Assembly: GCA_963842955.1 (NCBI GenBank) | Contig: CAWJIJ010000008.1 | Span: 124,001 to 188,000 of the forward strand | DNA from: JARFQW01 sp963842955 | GTDB taxonomy: Bacteria > Pseudomonadota > Gammaproteobacteria > Steroidobacterales > XN24 | Direction of reading: 5' to 3' | Length of the DNA: 64,000 bases | Part shown: positions 44,494 to 51,845 of the stretch, one piece after another | Position numbering within the stretch: position 1 is the first letter of the stretch | How the letters are laid out: each line of letters starts with the position of its first letter | Notes under the pieces: generated by a model | Told to the model about the DNA's origin: nothing | The model's input: the letters and a program-made list of their open reading frames with translations, nothing else | Database searches by the model: none | Made by a program: the position numbers and the translations under genes

Positions 44494-46539
44494 ATGAGCA
44501 CCCTCGTTCAACAGGCCGGTGAGCAGCCGGAACAGACCCTCGCCCACCGGCGTGGCGTTTTGGGCCTGTTGCTGCATCCGGTGGCGATGGGCACGTTGCT
44601 CGGAGCCGCCGCAGCGGTCCTGCTGGGGACCTGGTTCGGCGGCCAGGCTGCAACCGAACTTCACGAAGATCGCTGGAACCGCGTGGCCATCATCGAGCTG
44701 ATGGCGCTCTCCGACGCCGTGGCCGGAATCGAGGCCCAGGATAGCGAGAACGCCCCCGAGCAGGTGGCTGCGTTGCTGGATCGCGCCGTGGACGACACGG
44801 GCGGGGTTTACCGGGTACTCCGGCTCAGCGGCGCGCAGCTTTTGGCCAGCACCAGCGCGGCGGATGCCGGCGACAAGGGGCTTCCCCGGCGCCTCAGCCG
44901 GGACGAGAAATGGTTCTTCGATCTGGCCCAGGGGCTGCGCTCCGCGGTGCAGACCAACCAGGAGGAGGGCGTTACCCGGCGCCGGCAGATCGAGATTGAA
45001 CCGATCGGCGAACAACTGGTACGGGTGTCCGTCCCCTATTTCCTGGATGACAGGGTGGCGGGCGTCGTCCAGGCGGAGCGGGAGCGCTCGCTGGCCGTGG
45101 ACGGACCGACCTGGGTCGGCGCGCTGCCGTACATTCTCATTCCGTGGGCCCTCGTCGTCGGTATCCTGGCGCTGCGGAAGAGTGCCGCCGCGGCAGTCTG
45201 GGATCCGGATCACAAAGCCTGGGGCCTGTTCGCCATCGCCGCAGTCATCCTGACCCTCGCCGTGCTGGGGTTCGCCCGCCAGCAGCTGGGAATGGCGGCC
45301 GGTATGCAGCTCGAGTCGGCGGAGCGGCTCGCGGTCACCCTTGACGATGTCCGCGATCGCGTGGGGACCGCGGCCGGCGAATTCGGTGTAACCGTCGATC
45401 CGGGGCGGGAAAATCGCTGGGACGTCGATTTGTATCAGCGCCCGATGGGTGTCGTCGGGGACTCGGGGGTGATCGAGGCGGCCCTGGATGCGCGTATGGA
45501 CACGCTGCGGGACTCGCTGGGCAAGAGCCTGTTCGGCAACTGGCTCATCGGGATCGTTATCCTCGGATTTTCGGCCCTCGGATTCGGGCTAAGGCTGCGG
45601 CGAACGTTCCGCGAGCATCGCTACGCCTACCTTTACGTGCTGCCGGCGATGGGCGGCATGCTGATCCTGGTGTTCTTCCCGTTTGCCTACGGAATCGCCC
45701 TGTCGTTCACTGAGCAGACGGTTCTGAATGTCAGCGAGCCCATTACGGACCTGTGGGTCGGTCTCCAGAACTACATCACGATTCTCGGCGACTTCCGGAT
45801 TTTTGAGAGCACCGCTGACGGCGGGCGCGACGTCAACTACAAGAACTTTTACTGGACGCTGTTCATCACCGTCTGCTGGACCGTTTCCAATGTCCTTGCC
45901 GGTGTGACCATCGGCATGCTTCTCGCGCTGGCCCTCAATACCAAGGGTCTGCGATTCACGAACCTCTATCGGGTCCTGTTGATTCTGCCCTGGGCGATTC
46001 CGAACTACATCACGGCGCTGATCTGGAAAGGCATGTTTCATCCCCAGTTCGGGGTCATCAACCAGGGCATCCAGATGTTTGGCGGGGAACCGGTCAACTG
46101 GTTTGACGGGGTGTTCTCGTCATTCATGACCGGGCTCATCACGAACGGCTGGCTGAGCTTCCCCTTCATGATGGTCGTGATTCTCGGCGGGCTGCAGTCC
46201 ATCTCCCAGGATATGTACGAGGCCGCACGGGTCGAAGGGGCGACCCGTTGGCAGCAGTTCACCCAGATTACCCTGCCGTCACTGAAGCCGACCATCATCC
46301 CGGCTGTGATCATTTCGGTGGTCTGGACCTTCAACATGTTCAACGTGATCTACCTGGTGTCTGGCGGCGAACCGGCCGGCGCCAATGAGATTCTTGTCAC
46401 CAAGGCCTACAAGATCGCTTTCGAGGAATACCGGTATGGGTACGCAGCGGCGTATTCGGTCGTGATCTTCATGATTTTGCTGGTCTACGGTGTGTTCCAG
46501 ACCAAGGTGACCAAGGCGACGGAGGCGACCACCGCATGA
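44494..46539 (+). CDS. malF: maltodextrin ABC transporter permease MalF with a large N-terminal extension
   Basis: A 681-residue protein, longer than E. coli MalF (514). Residues ~375-681 form the permease, with the EAA loop YEAARVEGATRWQQFTQITLP and MalF-like LLALALNTKGLRFTNLYRVLLILPWAIPNYI. The first ~370 residues are unusual: a transmembrane helix (30-49), an extracytoplasmic domain of ~160 residues (50-208; TGGVYRVLRLSGAQLLAST, RVSVPYFLDDRVAGVVQAE), two helices (209-227, 242-261), another extracytoplasmic segment (262-348) and a fourth helix (349-367). The pattern resembles a Cache/PAS-like sensory input module. It is translationally coupled to malG (ATGA). Confidence 0.93.
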   Translation: MSTLVQQAGEQPEQTLAHRRGVLGLLLHPVAMGTLLGAAAAVLLGTWFGGQAATELHEDRWNRVAIIELMALSDAVAGIEAQDSENAPEQVAALLDRAVDDTGGVYRVLRLSGAQLLASTSAADAGDKGLPRRLSRDEKWFFDLAQGLRSAVQTNQEEGVTRRRQIEIEPIGEQLVRVSVPYFLDDRVAGVVQAERERSLAVDGPTWVGALPYILIPWALVVGILALRKSAAAAVWDPDHKAWGLFAIAAVILTLAVLGFARQQLGMAAGMQLESAERLAVTLDDVRDRVGTAAGEFGVTVDPGRENRWDVDLYQRPMGVVGDSGVIEAALDARMDTLRDSLGKSLFGNWLIGIVILGFSALGFGLRLRRTFREHRYAYLYVLPAMGGMLILVFFPFAYGIALSFTEQTVLNVSEPITDLWVGLQNYITILGDFRIFESTADGGRDVNYKNFYWTLFITVCWTVSNVLAGVTIGMLLALALNTKGLRFTNLYRVLLILPWAIPNYITALIWKGMFHPQFGVINQGIQMFGGEPVNWFDGVFSSFMTGLITNGWLSFPFMMVVILGGLQSISQDMYEAARVEGATRWQQFTQITLPSLKPTIIPAVIISVVWTFNMFNVIYLVSGGEPAGANEILVTKAYKIAFEEYRYGYAAAYSVVIFMILLVYGVFQTKVTKATEATTA

Positions 46540-47420
46540 GCAAGCAGACGCGAAGCGGCGAGATGTCCCACGCCTGGCTCCACGTGTTCCTGATTTTCTT
46601 CACCATCATTGCGGTGTATCCGGTCCTTTGGGTGATCACCGTTGCCTTCTCCGGCCAGCAGAGCCTGGCGTTCGCGGACGTGCCCCAGGACCCGGGGTTC
46701 TTCGATCGTTTTCGCGCTGTGCTGCCATGGCCGGAGCAGTTCTCGCTCTCCAACTTCAAGGACGTGCTGACCGAGCAGCCGTTTCTTCGATGGATGCTCA
46801 ACAGCGCCATCGTGGCGGCCGCAACAACCGTCGTCGGTGTGTTCCTGGCATGCACTGCGGCCTATGCGTTTTCCCGGTTCCAGTTCCCGGGCCGGAAGAC
46901 GGGCATGATGTCCTTTCTGATCTCCCAGATGTTTCCGGGCACCCTCCTGCTGGTTCCGCTGTACATCATCATCGTCGGCTGGCTCGGGCTCGGAAATTCC
47001 TACCTGGGACTGATCATGGTCTATTCGGTCACCGCGATCCCCTTCTGTGTCTGGATGATGAAGGGCTATTTCGACACGATTCCGCTCGAGATCGAAGAGT
47101 CGGCCATTATGGATGGTGCATCGCGGCAAGTGATCTTTTTCAAGATCATTCTGCCGCTGGCCAAGCCGGCTGTGGCGGTCACGGCGCTGTTTTCCTTCAT
47201 GACCGCATGGAATGAATTCATTCTTGCGGCTACCTTTCTTGAAGAAGAAGTGAAATACACCGCGCCGGTCGGGCTGAAGTTCTTTGTTGGCGGTTTTGCG
47301 TCCCAGTGGGGTTATTTTGCTGCAGGTTCGATCATTATCTCGCTGCCCGTCGTGCTTCTGTTCCTGTACCTTCAGAAGTATCTGGTGTCGGGTTTGACTG
47401 CCGGCGGCGTGAAAGGATGA
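46536..47420 (+). CDS. malG: maltodextrin ABC transporter permease MalG
   Basis: A 294-residue inner-membrane protein (E. coli MalG 296) with six predicted helices and the EAA loop EIEESAIMDGASRQVIFFKI followed by ILPLAKPAVAV. It partners MalF in the transmembrane channel. Its start overlaps the malF stop by 4 nt. It ends with the usual QKYLVSGLTAGGVKG C-terminus that contacts the substrate site in E. coli MalG. Confidence 0.96.
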   Translation: MSKQTRSGEMSHAWLHVFLIFFTIIAVYPVLWVITVAFSGQQSLAFADVPQDPGFFDRFRAVLPWPEQFSLSNFKDVLTEQPFLRWMLNSAIVAAATTVVGVFLACTAAYAFSRFQFPGRKTGMMSFLISQMFPGTLLLVPLYIIIVGWLGLGNSYLGLIMVYSVTAIPFCVWMMKGYFDTIPLEIEESAIMDGASRQVIFFKIILPLAKPAVAVTALFSFMTAWNEFILAATFLEEEVKYTAPVGLKFFVGGFASQWGYFAAGSIIISLPVVLLFLYLQKYLVSGLTAGGVKG

Positions 47421-47496
47421 GGCAAATAGGTATATCTCTGGATTGCACCAAAACAGAATATTGATTATCAGAGGTTCACGCTCAGGAGGAAACGTG

Positions 47497-48318
47497 ATGC
47501 GCAATCGATTGACCATGCTGGCGGCGGGAATTCTCGCGGGCGCCCTTTCGGCGGCCCCCGCCTGGGCGGACAAGGTGACCTTCGAGGATCCGACGGGTGA
47601 TGACAACGGGCCGGGTACGTATGTCTACCCGACCGACGCGGTGTACTCGCCGGGGTCCTTCGACCTGGTTGAGTTCGAGGTCGAAGACAAGGGCAAGAAC
47701 GTTGACTTCTCCGTGTCGGTCAACTCGGGGCTGGATGACCCCTGGGGCATGGGCGTGGGCTTTGCGGTCCAGATGGTGTTCATCTTCATCGACACCGATG
47801 GCGCCACGGGCAGCGGCCACACCGATGGCGTGCCCGGGCTAAACATCACCTTCGATCCCGCTCATGCATGGGAGAAAGTGGTTGTCCTGTCTCCCCAGCA
47901 GCAGTCCCGGGTCGTTGCCGAGGCCCGCGTGAAGCTCGCCGAGAAACTGGCTGCCGGCGACGTGCTGGTGCCCAGGCGTACGCTGGGCAAGGGCAAGACC
48001 ATCTCCGGCCGGGTCGCGAAAGAAGACATCGGCAGCGGAGACGCGACGAAGTGGGGATACCAGGTGGTCATGCAGTCCAATGAGGGCTTCCCCGCCAAGA
48101 CGGATTTCCTGACCCGTAAGGTCAACGAGTTCGAGGGTCAGCATCGCTTCGGCGGTGGCACGGACAGCGACTGCGACCCGCACGTGATCGACATTCTGGC
48201 GCCGCCGGCCTCCGGATCGGCAGAAGAAGTCCAGGGTCAGCACGCTCAGCTAGCCTACGAATGCGATCTGGATGGCAACGCTTCCAAGCCGGCAACCTTG
48301 TTGACGGTCCGGAAGTAG
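47497..48318 (+). CDS. exported glucodextranase C-terminal (DOMON-like) binding-module protein 1
   Basis: A 273-residue protein with signal peptide MRNRLTMLAAGILAGALSAAPAWA; the ATG at 47497 follows AGGAGG. The mature part starts DKVTFEDPTGDDNGPGTYVYPTD and continues SPGSFDLVEFEVEDKGKNVDF and FIFIDTDGATGSGHTDGVPG. This is the pattern of the C-terminal binding module of glucodextranase (PF09985-like), where Asp-rich loops may bind Ca2+ and carbohydrate. It stands alone, without a catalytic domain, between the transporter and an outer-membrane barrel, so a periplasmic or surface maltodextrin-binding accessory role is likely (inference). A paralogue is encoded at 50596. Confidence 0.85.
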   Translation: MRNRLTMLAAGILAGALSAAPAWADKVTFEDPTGDDNGPGTYVYPTDAVYSPGSFDLVEFEVEDKGKNVDFSVSVNSGLDDPWGMGVGFAVQMVFIFIDTDGATGSGHTDGVPGLNITFDPAHAWEKVVVLSPQQQSRVVAEARVKLAEKLAAGDVLVPRRTLGKGKTISGRVAKEDIGSGDATKWGYQVVMQSNEGFPAKTDFLTRKVNEFEGQHRFGGGTDSDCDPHVIDILAPPASGSAEEVQGQHAQLAYECDLDGNASKPATLLTVRK

Positions 48319-48354
48319 CGTAGACCGGCGGCCTAGAGACCAGGGGGAGAAAAC

Positions 48355-50529
48355 ATGGGCATTATTCGAAAGAGTCTCACCGCAGCGGCGGTTGCGGCTC
48401 TGATGCTGCCGGCGGGCGCGCAGGCGCAGCCCGGAGAACTCGAGTGGTTCGGCAGCGTTTACGCCAAGTTCCTTGACGGGGACCGCAGCGTGCAGGGAGC
48501 TCTGTACAACGACGCGGTCGAGGTCCCCGGGGATTTCGGCGGCGACCAGGGGCAGGGCGTCGAGTTTGAGTTGATGTTCCGCAGCCAGGTGTCGAAGCAG
48601 GTTGAAATTGGCGGCCGTATCAAGGCTCGCTTCAACCGGAACTTCTGGACCAACTTCGGCGGCTTCGACCGGGACGAAGAAGATATCCGGTCAGCGCAGT
48701 ACATGAAGCTGCGCGGCGTATACGCAATCATCACGCCGGGATATGACTGGATCGACTCGGCCACCATCGGCTCGAACGATTTCGGCATGTTCGATCCCTA
48801 TACCCAGGGTAAGTACCGGTATATCGATCGGGACAATGCGTCGGGATTCCTGTTCCAGGGCTCCATGTTCGACAACTCGGTACGCTGGGACCTGGCCAGG
48901 GTTGCGCTGCCTTCCCTCTTCGCGGGTCCGAAGTTCACGACCACGGATGGTACCCAGGGTGATCCCTCGACGGAGTACGAGGCCAGTGACGCGGCCTGGG
49001 TCGGCCAGCTTCGCTGGAGTCCCAACTCGGACTTCAACGGCACCGCGCTTGCGGTCTACATCCGGGATAAGGAGATTGCGCCGGACGAAGACCGCTGCCG
49101 CGGCATCGAAGACGAGGTGCTCAGGCAGGAGTGCCTGCTGAACGGCGAGAACACCCTGGACGGGGTCGACGAAGTCACCCGCTACGACAACACCGTGCTG
49201 GGCGCGCGGGCCGAGTACTCCGGTTTCGGCCCAGTGGATATCAGCGGTGGATTCTACTGGTCGGACTACAACGTCGACGATACGGTCTGTGACGGCGACA
49301 TCAACGGCAACTGCCGGTTCAGCCCGACCCTCGGCAAGGACGCCGACGACACCGCCTGGGTGCTGAATGTCGATATCGACGATTTCCTGATACCCGACCT
49401 CACGTTCGCCCTGCAGGCCTTCAACCACGGCGAGGATTATCTTTCCGTGCAGGCAGCCCGTCGCGAGCAGGATGTTCTCCTTACCGAGGGCTGGATGGGT
49501 ACCTGGCAGTGGACCCGGCCCGACTACAATTTTGGTAATCGTGGATTCCGCGATGCCATCGGCGGTGTGGGCTATGCCGGCTGGAGCGGTGAGGCTCAGC
49601 AGGTCGTAAGCCTCATGGCGGACAACGCCTTCACCGATTTTGATGAAACGGTGGCGATGTCGGTATCGGGCTGGAAGGGCTTCACGGTCATCCCGCGCTA
49701 CACCATTGCCGATATCGAACTGCAGGGCGAATACACGTACGTGGATTACAACCAGAACTGGCAGGCCTGCGGCAACGGCGCACAGGGTTATGCGACCGGA
49801 TGCGGCAGCGACTATCCGCGAAACGAAGGCGTGAACTCCTGGGGTCTCGGCGGCTGGACGCGGTCGGTCTACTCGCCTTACCAGGACCGGGAAACGGAGA
49901 TTTACGGTTTCCGGGCGAATTACATCTGGGATATCGCCAACGGCATCGACCTGGAGTTCAGGTACCGGTTCATCAAGGATGACGACGATCGCGTGACCAG
50001 GCAGGAATACCTCACGGACGCATACGACGGCTACCCCCAGGCACCCGTGAATCCGGCCTGGATCCCGAATGTCGGGCTGGGCGGCTGCGTCAACTGCGAT
50101 GATCGGGAAGCCGAGTACTCCCAGATCGGTTTCTCCTTCGGCTACCAGCTCCATCCGGACCTCTACGGCAAAATCAATCTCGGCCGCTATGAAGTGGACC
50201 TGGTGGACGGCACCATCGACGTGGCACCCGTGGCGCTGGGCTTCGAAGGCAGCCCGACGAACGGCTACGCGGAGTACCTCACCGGCGAGCACACCAAGGA
50301 CATGGTGGGCGTAGAGCTGAACTACTTCCTGTCCGGCGTGGAATTCGGCGCGATCGCGGAATGGTGGACAGGGGATTACGATCCCGAGTTCTACACCGAT
50401 AACAACGGGCGCCGGGCGCGTCTCCGCCCGGCCGGTGATTTCGTAGCCACGCCGCTCGGAAACATCTCCAAGGACAGCTACGACTACGACCAGTATCGGC
50501 TGAAGGCCTTTATGAAGGTGAGCTTCTAG
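48355..50529 (+). CDS. large outer-membrane beta-barrel protein, candidate maltodextrin porin
   Basis: A 724-residue protein with signal peptide MGIIRKSLTAAAVAALMLPAGAQA, alternating amphipathic strands rich in aromatic residues, few long hydrophobic runs, and a C-terminal Phe (RLKAFMKVSF) as expected for Bam-dependent barrels. There is no TonB box, plug or CBM signature. I cannot assign it to LamB by motif. Its place between the glucodextranase-C-like genes, right after malEFG, suggests a specific outer-membrane channel for maltodextrins. A strong terminator follows 22 bp after its stop. Confidence 0.75.
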   Translation: MGIIRKSLTAAAVAALMLPAGAQAQPGELEWFGSVYAKFLDGDRSVQGALYNDAVEVPGDFGGDQGQGVEFELMFRSQVSKQVEIGGRIKARFNRNFWTNFGGFDRDEEDIRSAQYMKLRGVYAIITPGYDWIDSATIGSNDFGMFDPYTQGKYRYIDRDNASGFLFQGSMFDNSVRWDLARVALPSLFAGPKFTTTDGTQGDPSTEYEASDAAWVGQLRWSPNSDFNGTALAVYIRDKEIAPDEDRCRGIEDEVLRQECLLNGENTLDGVDEVTRYDNTVLGARAEYSGFGPVDISGGFYWSDYNVDDTVCDGDINGNCRFSPTLGKDADDTAWVLNVDIDDFLIPDLTFALQAFNHGEDYLSVQAARREQDVLLTEGWMGTWQWTRPDYNFGNRGFRDAIGGVGYAGWSGEAQQVVSLMADNAFTDFDETVAMSVSGWKGFTVIPRYTIADIELQGEYTYVDYNQNWQACGNGAQGYATGCGSDYPRNEGVNSWGLGGWTRSVYSPYQDRETEIYGFRANYIWDIANGIDLEFRYRFIKDDDDRVTRQEYLTDAYDGYPQAPVNPAWIPNVGLGGCVNCDDREAEYSQIGFSFGYQLHPDLYGKINLGRYEVDLVDGTIDVAPVALGFEGSPTNGYAEYLTGEHTKDMVGVELNYFLSGVEFGAIAEWWTGDYDPEFYTDNNGRRARLRPAGDFVATPLGNISKDSYDYDQYRLKAFMKVSF

Positions 50530-50551
50530 CAGCCAGTCTGTTAGCATCCAA

Positions 50552-50585
50552 GGGCAGCCCCGGTCTCGGGGCTGCCCATTTTTAT
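50552..50585 (+). terminator. intrinsic terminator after the outer-membrane barrel gene
   Basis: GGGCAGCCCCG (50552-50562) pairs with CGGGGCTGCCC (50567-50577) around a 4-nt loop, followed by ATTTTTATT. It probably ends the amylase-malKEFG-barrel transcript. Confidence 0.93.
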
Positions 50586-50595
50586 TGCAGCACCT

Positions 50596-51687
50596 ATGCG
50601 ACTCGCTCTTCTGATACTGCTTCTGATTCCCCTCGCGGCCCCCGCGAAGGAGATCTTTCGCCTGGATGACCCGCGCGGTGACGATTTCGGTGCCGGCGGG
50701 CTGAAGTATCCCACCCGTGATGACCTCGAACCCGGGTCCCTGGATATCGAATGGTTTCGCGCCGACGCGGATTCCAAGGGCACGTGGTTCCGGGTTCGGC
50801 TTGGCCGGCGGATACCCAGCCCTAAAGGCCGGGTCACCGCCATGGGCCAGGAACCGCTGGACCAGTTGCTCAGAACCGATTTCTACACGTTCAACATCGA
50901 CGTTTATATCGACACCGACCGGATCACCGGCTCCGGCCGCATGGATACCCTGCCGGGCCGCAACGTCGGGGTGGCGGCGCAAGGCGCCTGGGAGAAAGCG
51001 GTCATCCTGACCCCGCGGCCGCAGGTGGCCCGCGCCTACTACCTGATGGAACTGGAGAAACGTGCCGAGGACCAGCTCCGCGAGGATCGCGGCCGGGTAA
51101 CGCGCGAGGAAGTCGATGCCATGCGCTCCAGGGTCGAAGCCGACCTGGACGCCCAGGTGCTGTTCCCGCAACGTATCCGGGTTCGGGGGCGGGAAGTGCA
51201 CTTTTTCGTGCCGTCGTCATTCCTTGGTGGGCAGGCACGCACCGAGTGGGGTTACTCGGTGATGGTGACCGGCTGCGACATCGAGGAGATCGCTCGGGTC
51301 GTCGATATCACGGCGGGCCGGCCCTTCAATCTCATGGTGATTCCCGTGGGTCCGGGGCTCAACCGGGATCGTTTCGGCCTGGTGAACGAGGCCAACCTGG
51401 ACCAGCCACCGATCGTCGATATCGTGGCGTCCAGCGTGGCGGAGCAACAGCGCGTCCTGTCTGATTATGATCCCCGCGTTTCCAGGCTGGCGGCGATTCC
51501 ACCGATATCGCCGTCCGGTCTGCCGCCGGCGCCGGCTCCCGCGGGCCAGCTGGCAGCCACGACGCCGGCACAGCCGCCAGGGCGCGGGGCACCGCCGGCA
51601 TCCGGCAGCAGCGCCGCCGCCGGCCCGGTTGCTGCAGCAGCGCCGCCGGCCCGATCCGGAGGAAACCGGGACCCGGCGTTGCGGTGA
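50596..51687 (+). CDS. exported glucodextranase C-terminal (DOMON-like) binding-module protein 2
   Basis: A 363-residue protein with signal peptide MRLALLILLLIPLAAPA then KEIFRLDDPRGDDFGAGG. It shares with the protein at 47497 the DDPRGDDFGAGGLKYPTRDDLEPGSLDI opening, YIDTDRITGSGRMDTLPGRN and a Trp-Glu-Lys segment (GAWEKAVILTPRPQ). A longer helical insert (about 145-185) and a Pro/Ala/Gly-rich C-terminal tail (about 305-360) are extra. The likely role is carbohydrate binding in the periplasm. The start lies 10 nt after the terminator T tract, so it may have its own start site or depend on readthrough. The next ORF overlaps its stop (GTGA). Confidence 0.8.
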   Translation: MRLALLILLLIPLAAPAKEIFRLDDPRGDDFGAGGLKYPTRDDLEPGSLDIEWFRADADSKGTWFRVRLGRRIPSPKGRVTAMGQEPLDQLLRTDFYTFNIDVYIDTDRITGSGRMDTLPGRNVGVAAQGAWEKAVILTPRPQVARAYYLMELEKRAEDQLREDRGRVTREEVDAMRSRVEADLDAQVLFPQRIRVRGREVHFFVPSSFLGGQARTEWGYSVMVTGCDIEEIARVVDITAGRPFNLMVIPVGPGLNRDRFGLVNEANLDQPPIVDIVASSVAEQQRVLSDYDPRVSRLAAIPPISPSGLPPAPAPAGQLAATTPAQPPGRGAPPASGSSAAAGPVAAAAPPARSGGNRDPALR

Positions 51688-51818
51688 CGGTTCCGGAAAC
51701 GACGGGCCGCCGGACGGTGCCGGCTCGTCTCAAGACTCTGAACACGCTGCGGAGCGACGGGCTGATATCCGAAGACGAGTATCAGCAACTTCGTCGCAAG
51801 ATTCTGTCCGAAATCTGA
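51684..51818 (+). CDS. small SHOCT-like ORF overlapping the previous gene
   Basis: A 44-residue ORF with a GTG start overlapping the previous stop (GTGA). The last ~30 residues, LKTLNTLRSDGLISEDEY then QQLRRKILSEI, match the SHOCT (short C-terminal) pattern, which is usually the tail of a larger protein. It may be a separate small protein translated by coupling. Alternatively it is the detached C-terminus of the preceding binding-module protein, lost through a frameshift in its GC-rich tail. The sequence does not decide. Confidence 0.45.
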   Translation: MTVPETTGRRTVPARLKTLNTLRSDGLISEDEYQQLRRKILSEI

Positions 51819-51845
51819 CGGGCCCCCGGCCCGAAGAGGCCCTAC

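Noticed and set aside
43408..45213. 601-codon open frame antisense to malE/malF
   Set aside because: Shadow frame opposite coupled, recognisable transporter genes.
48691..51201. 836-codon open frame antisense to the barrel gene and its neighbour
   Set aside because: It crosses a terminator and two convincing sense genes with signal peptides; it shows no motif of its own.
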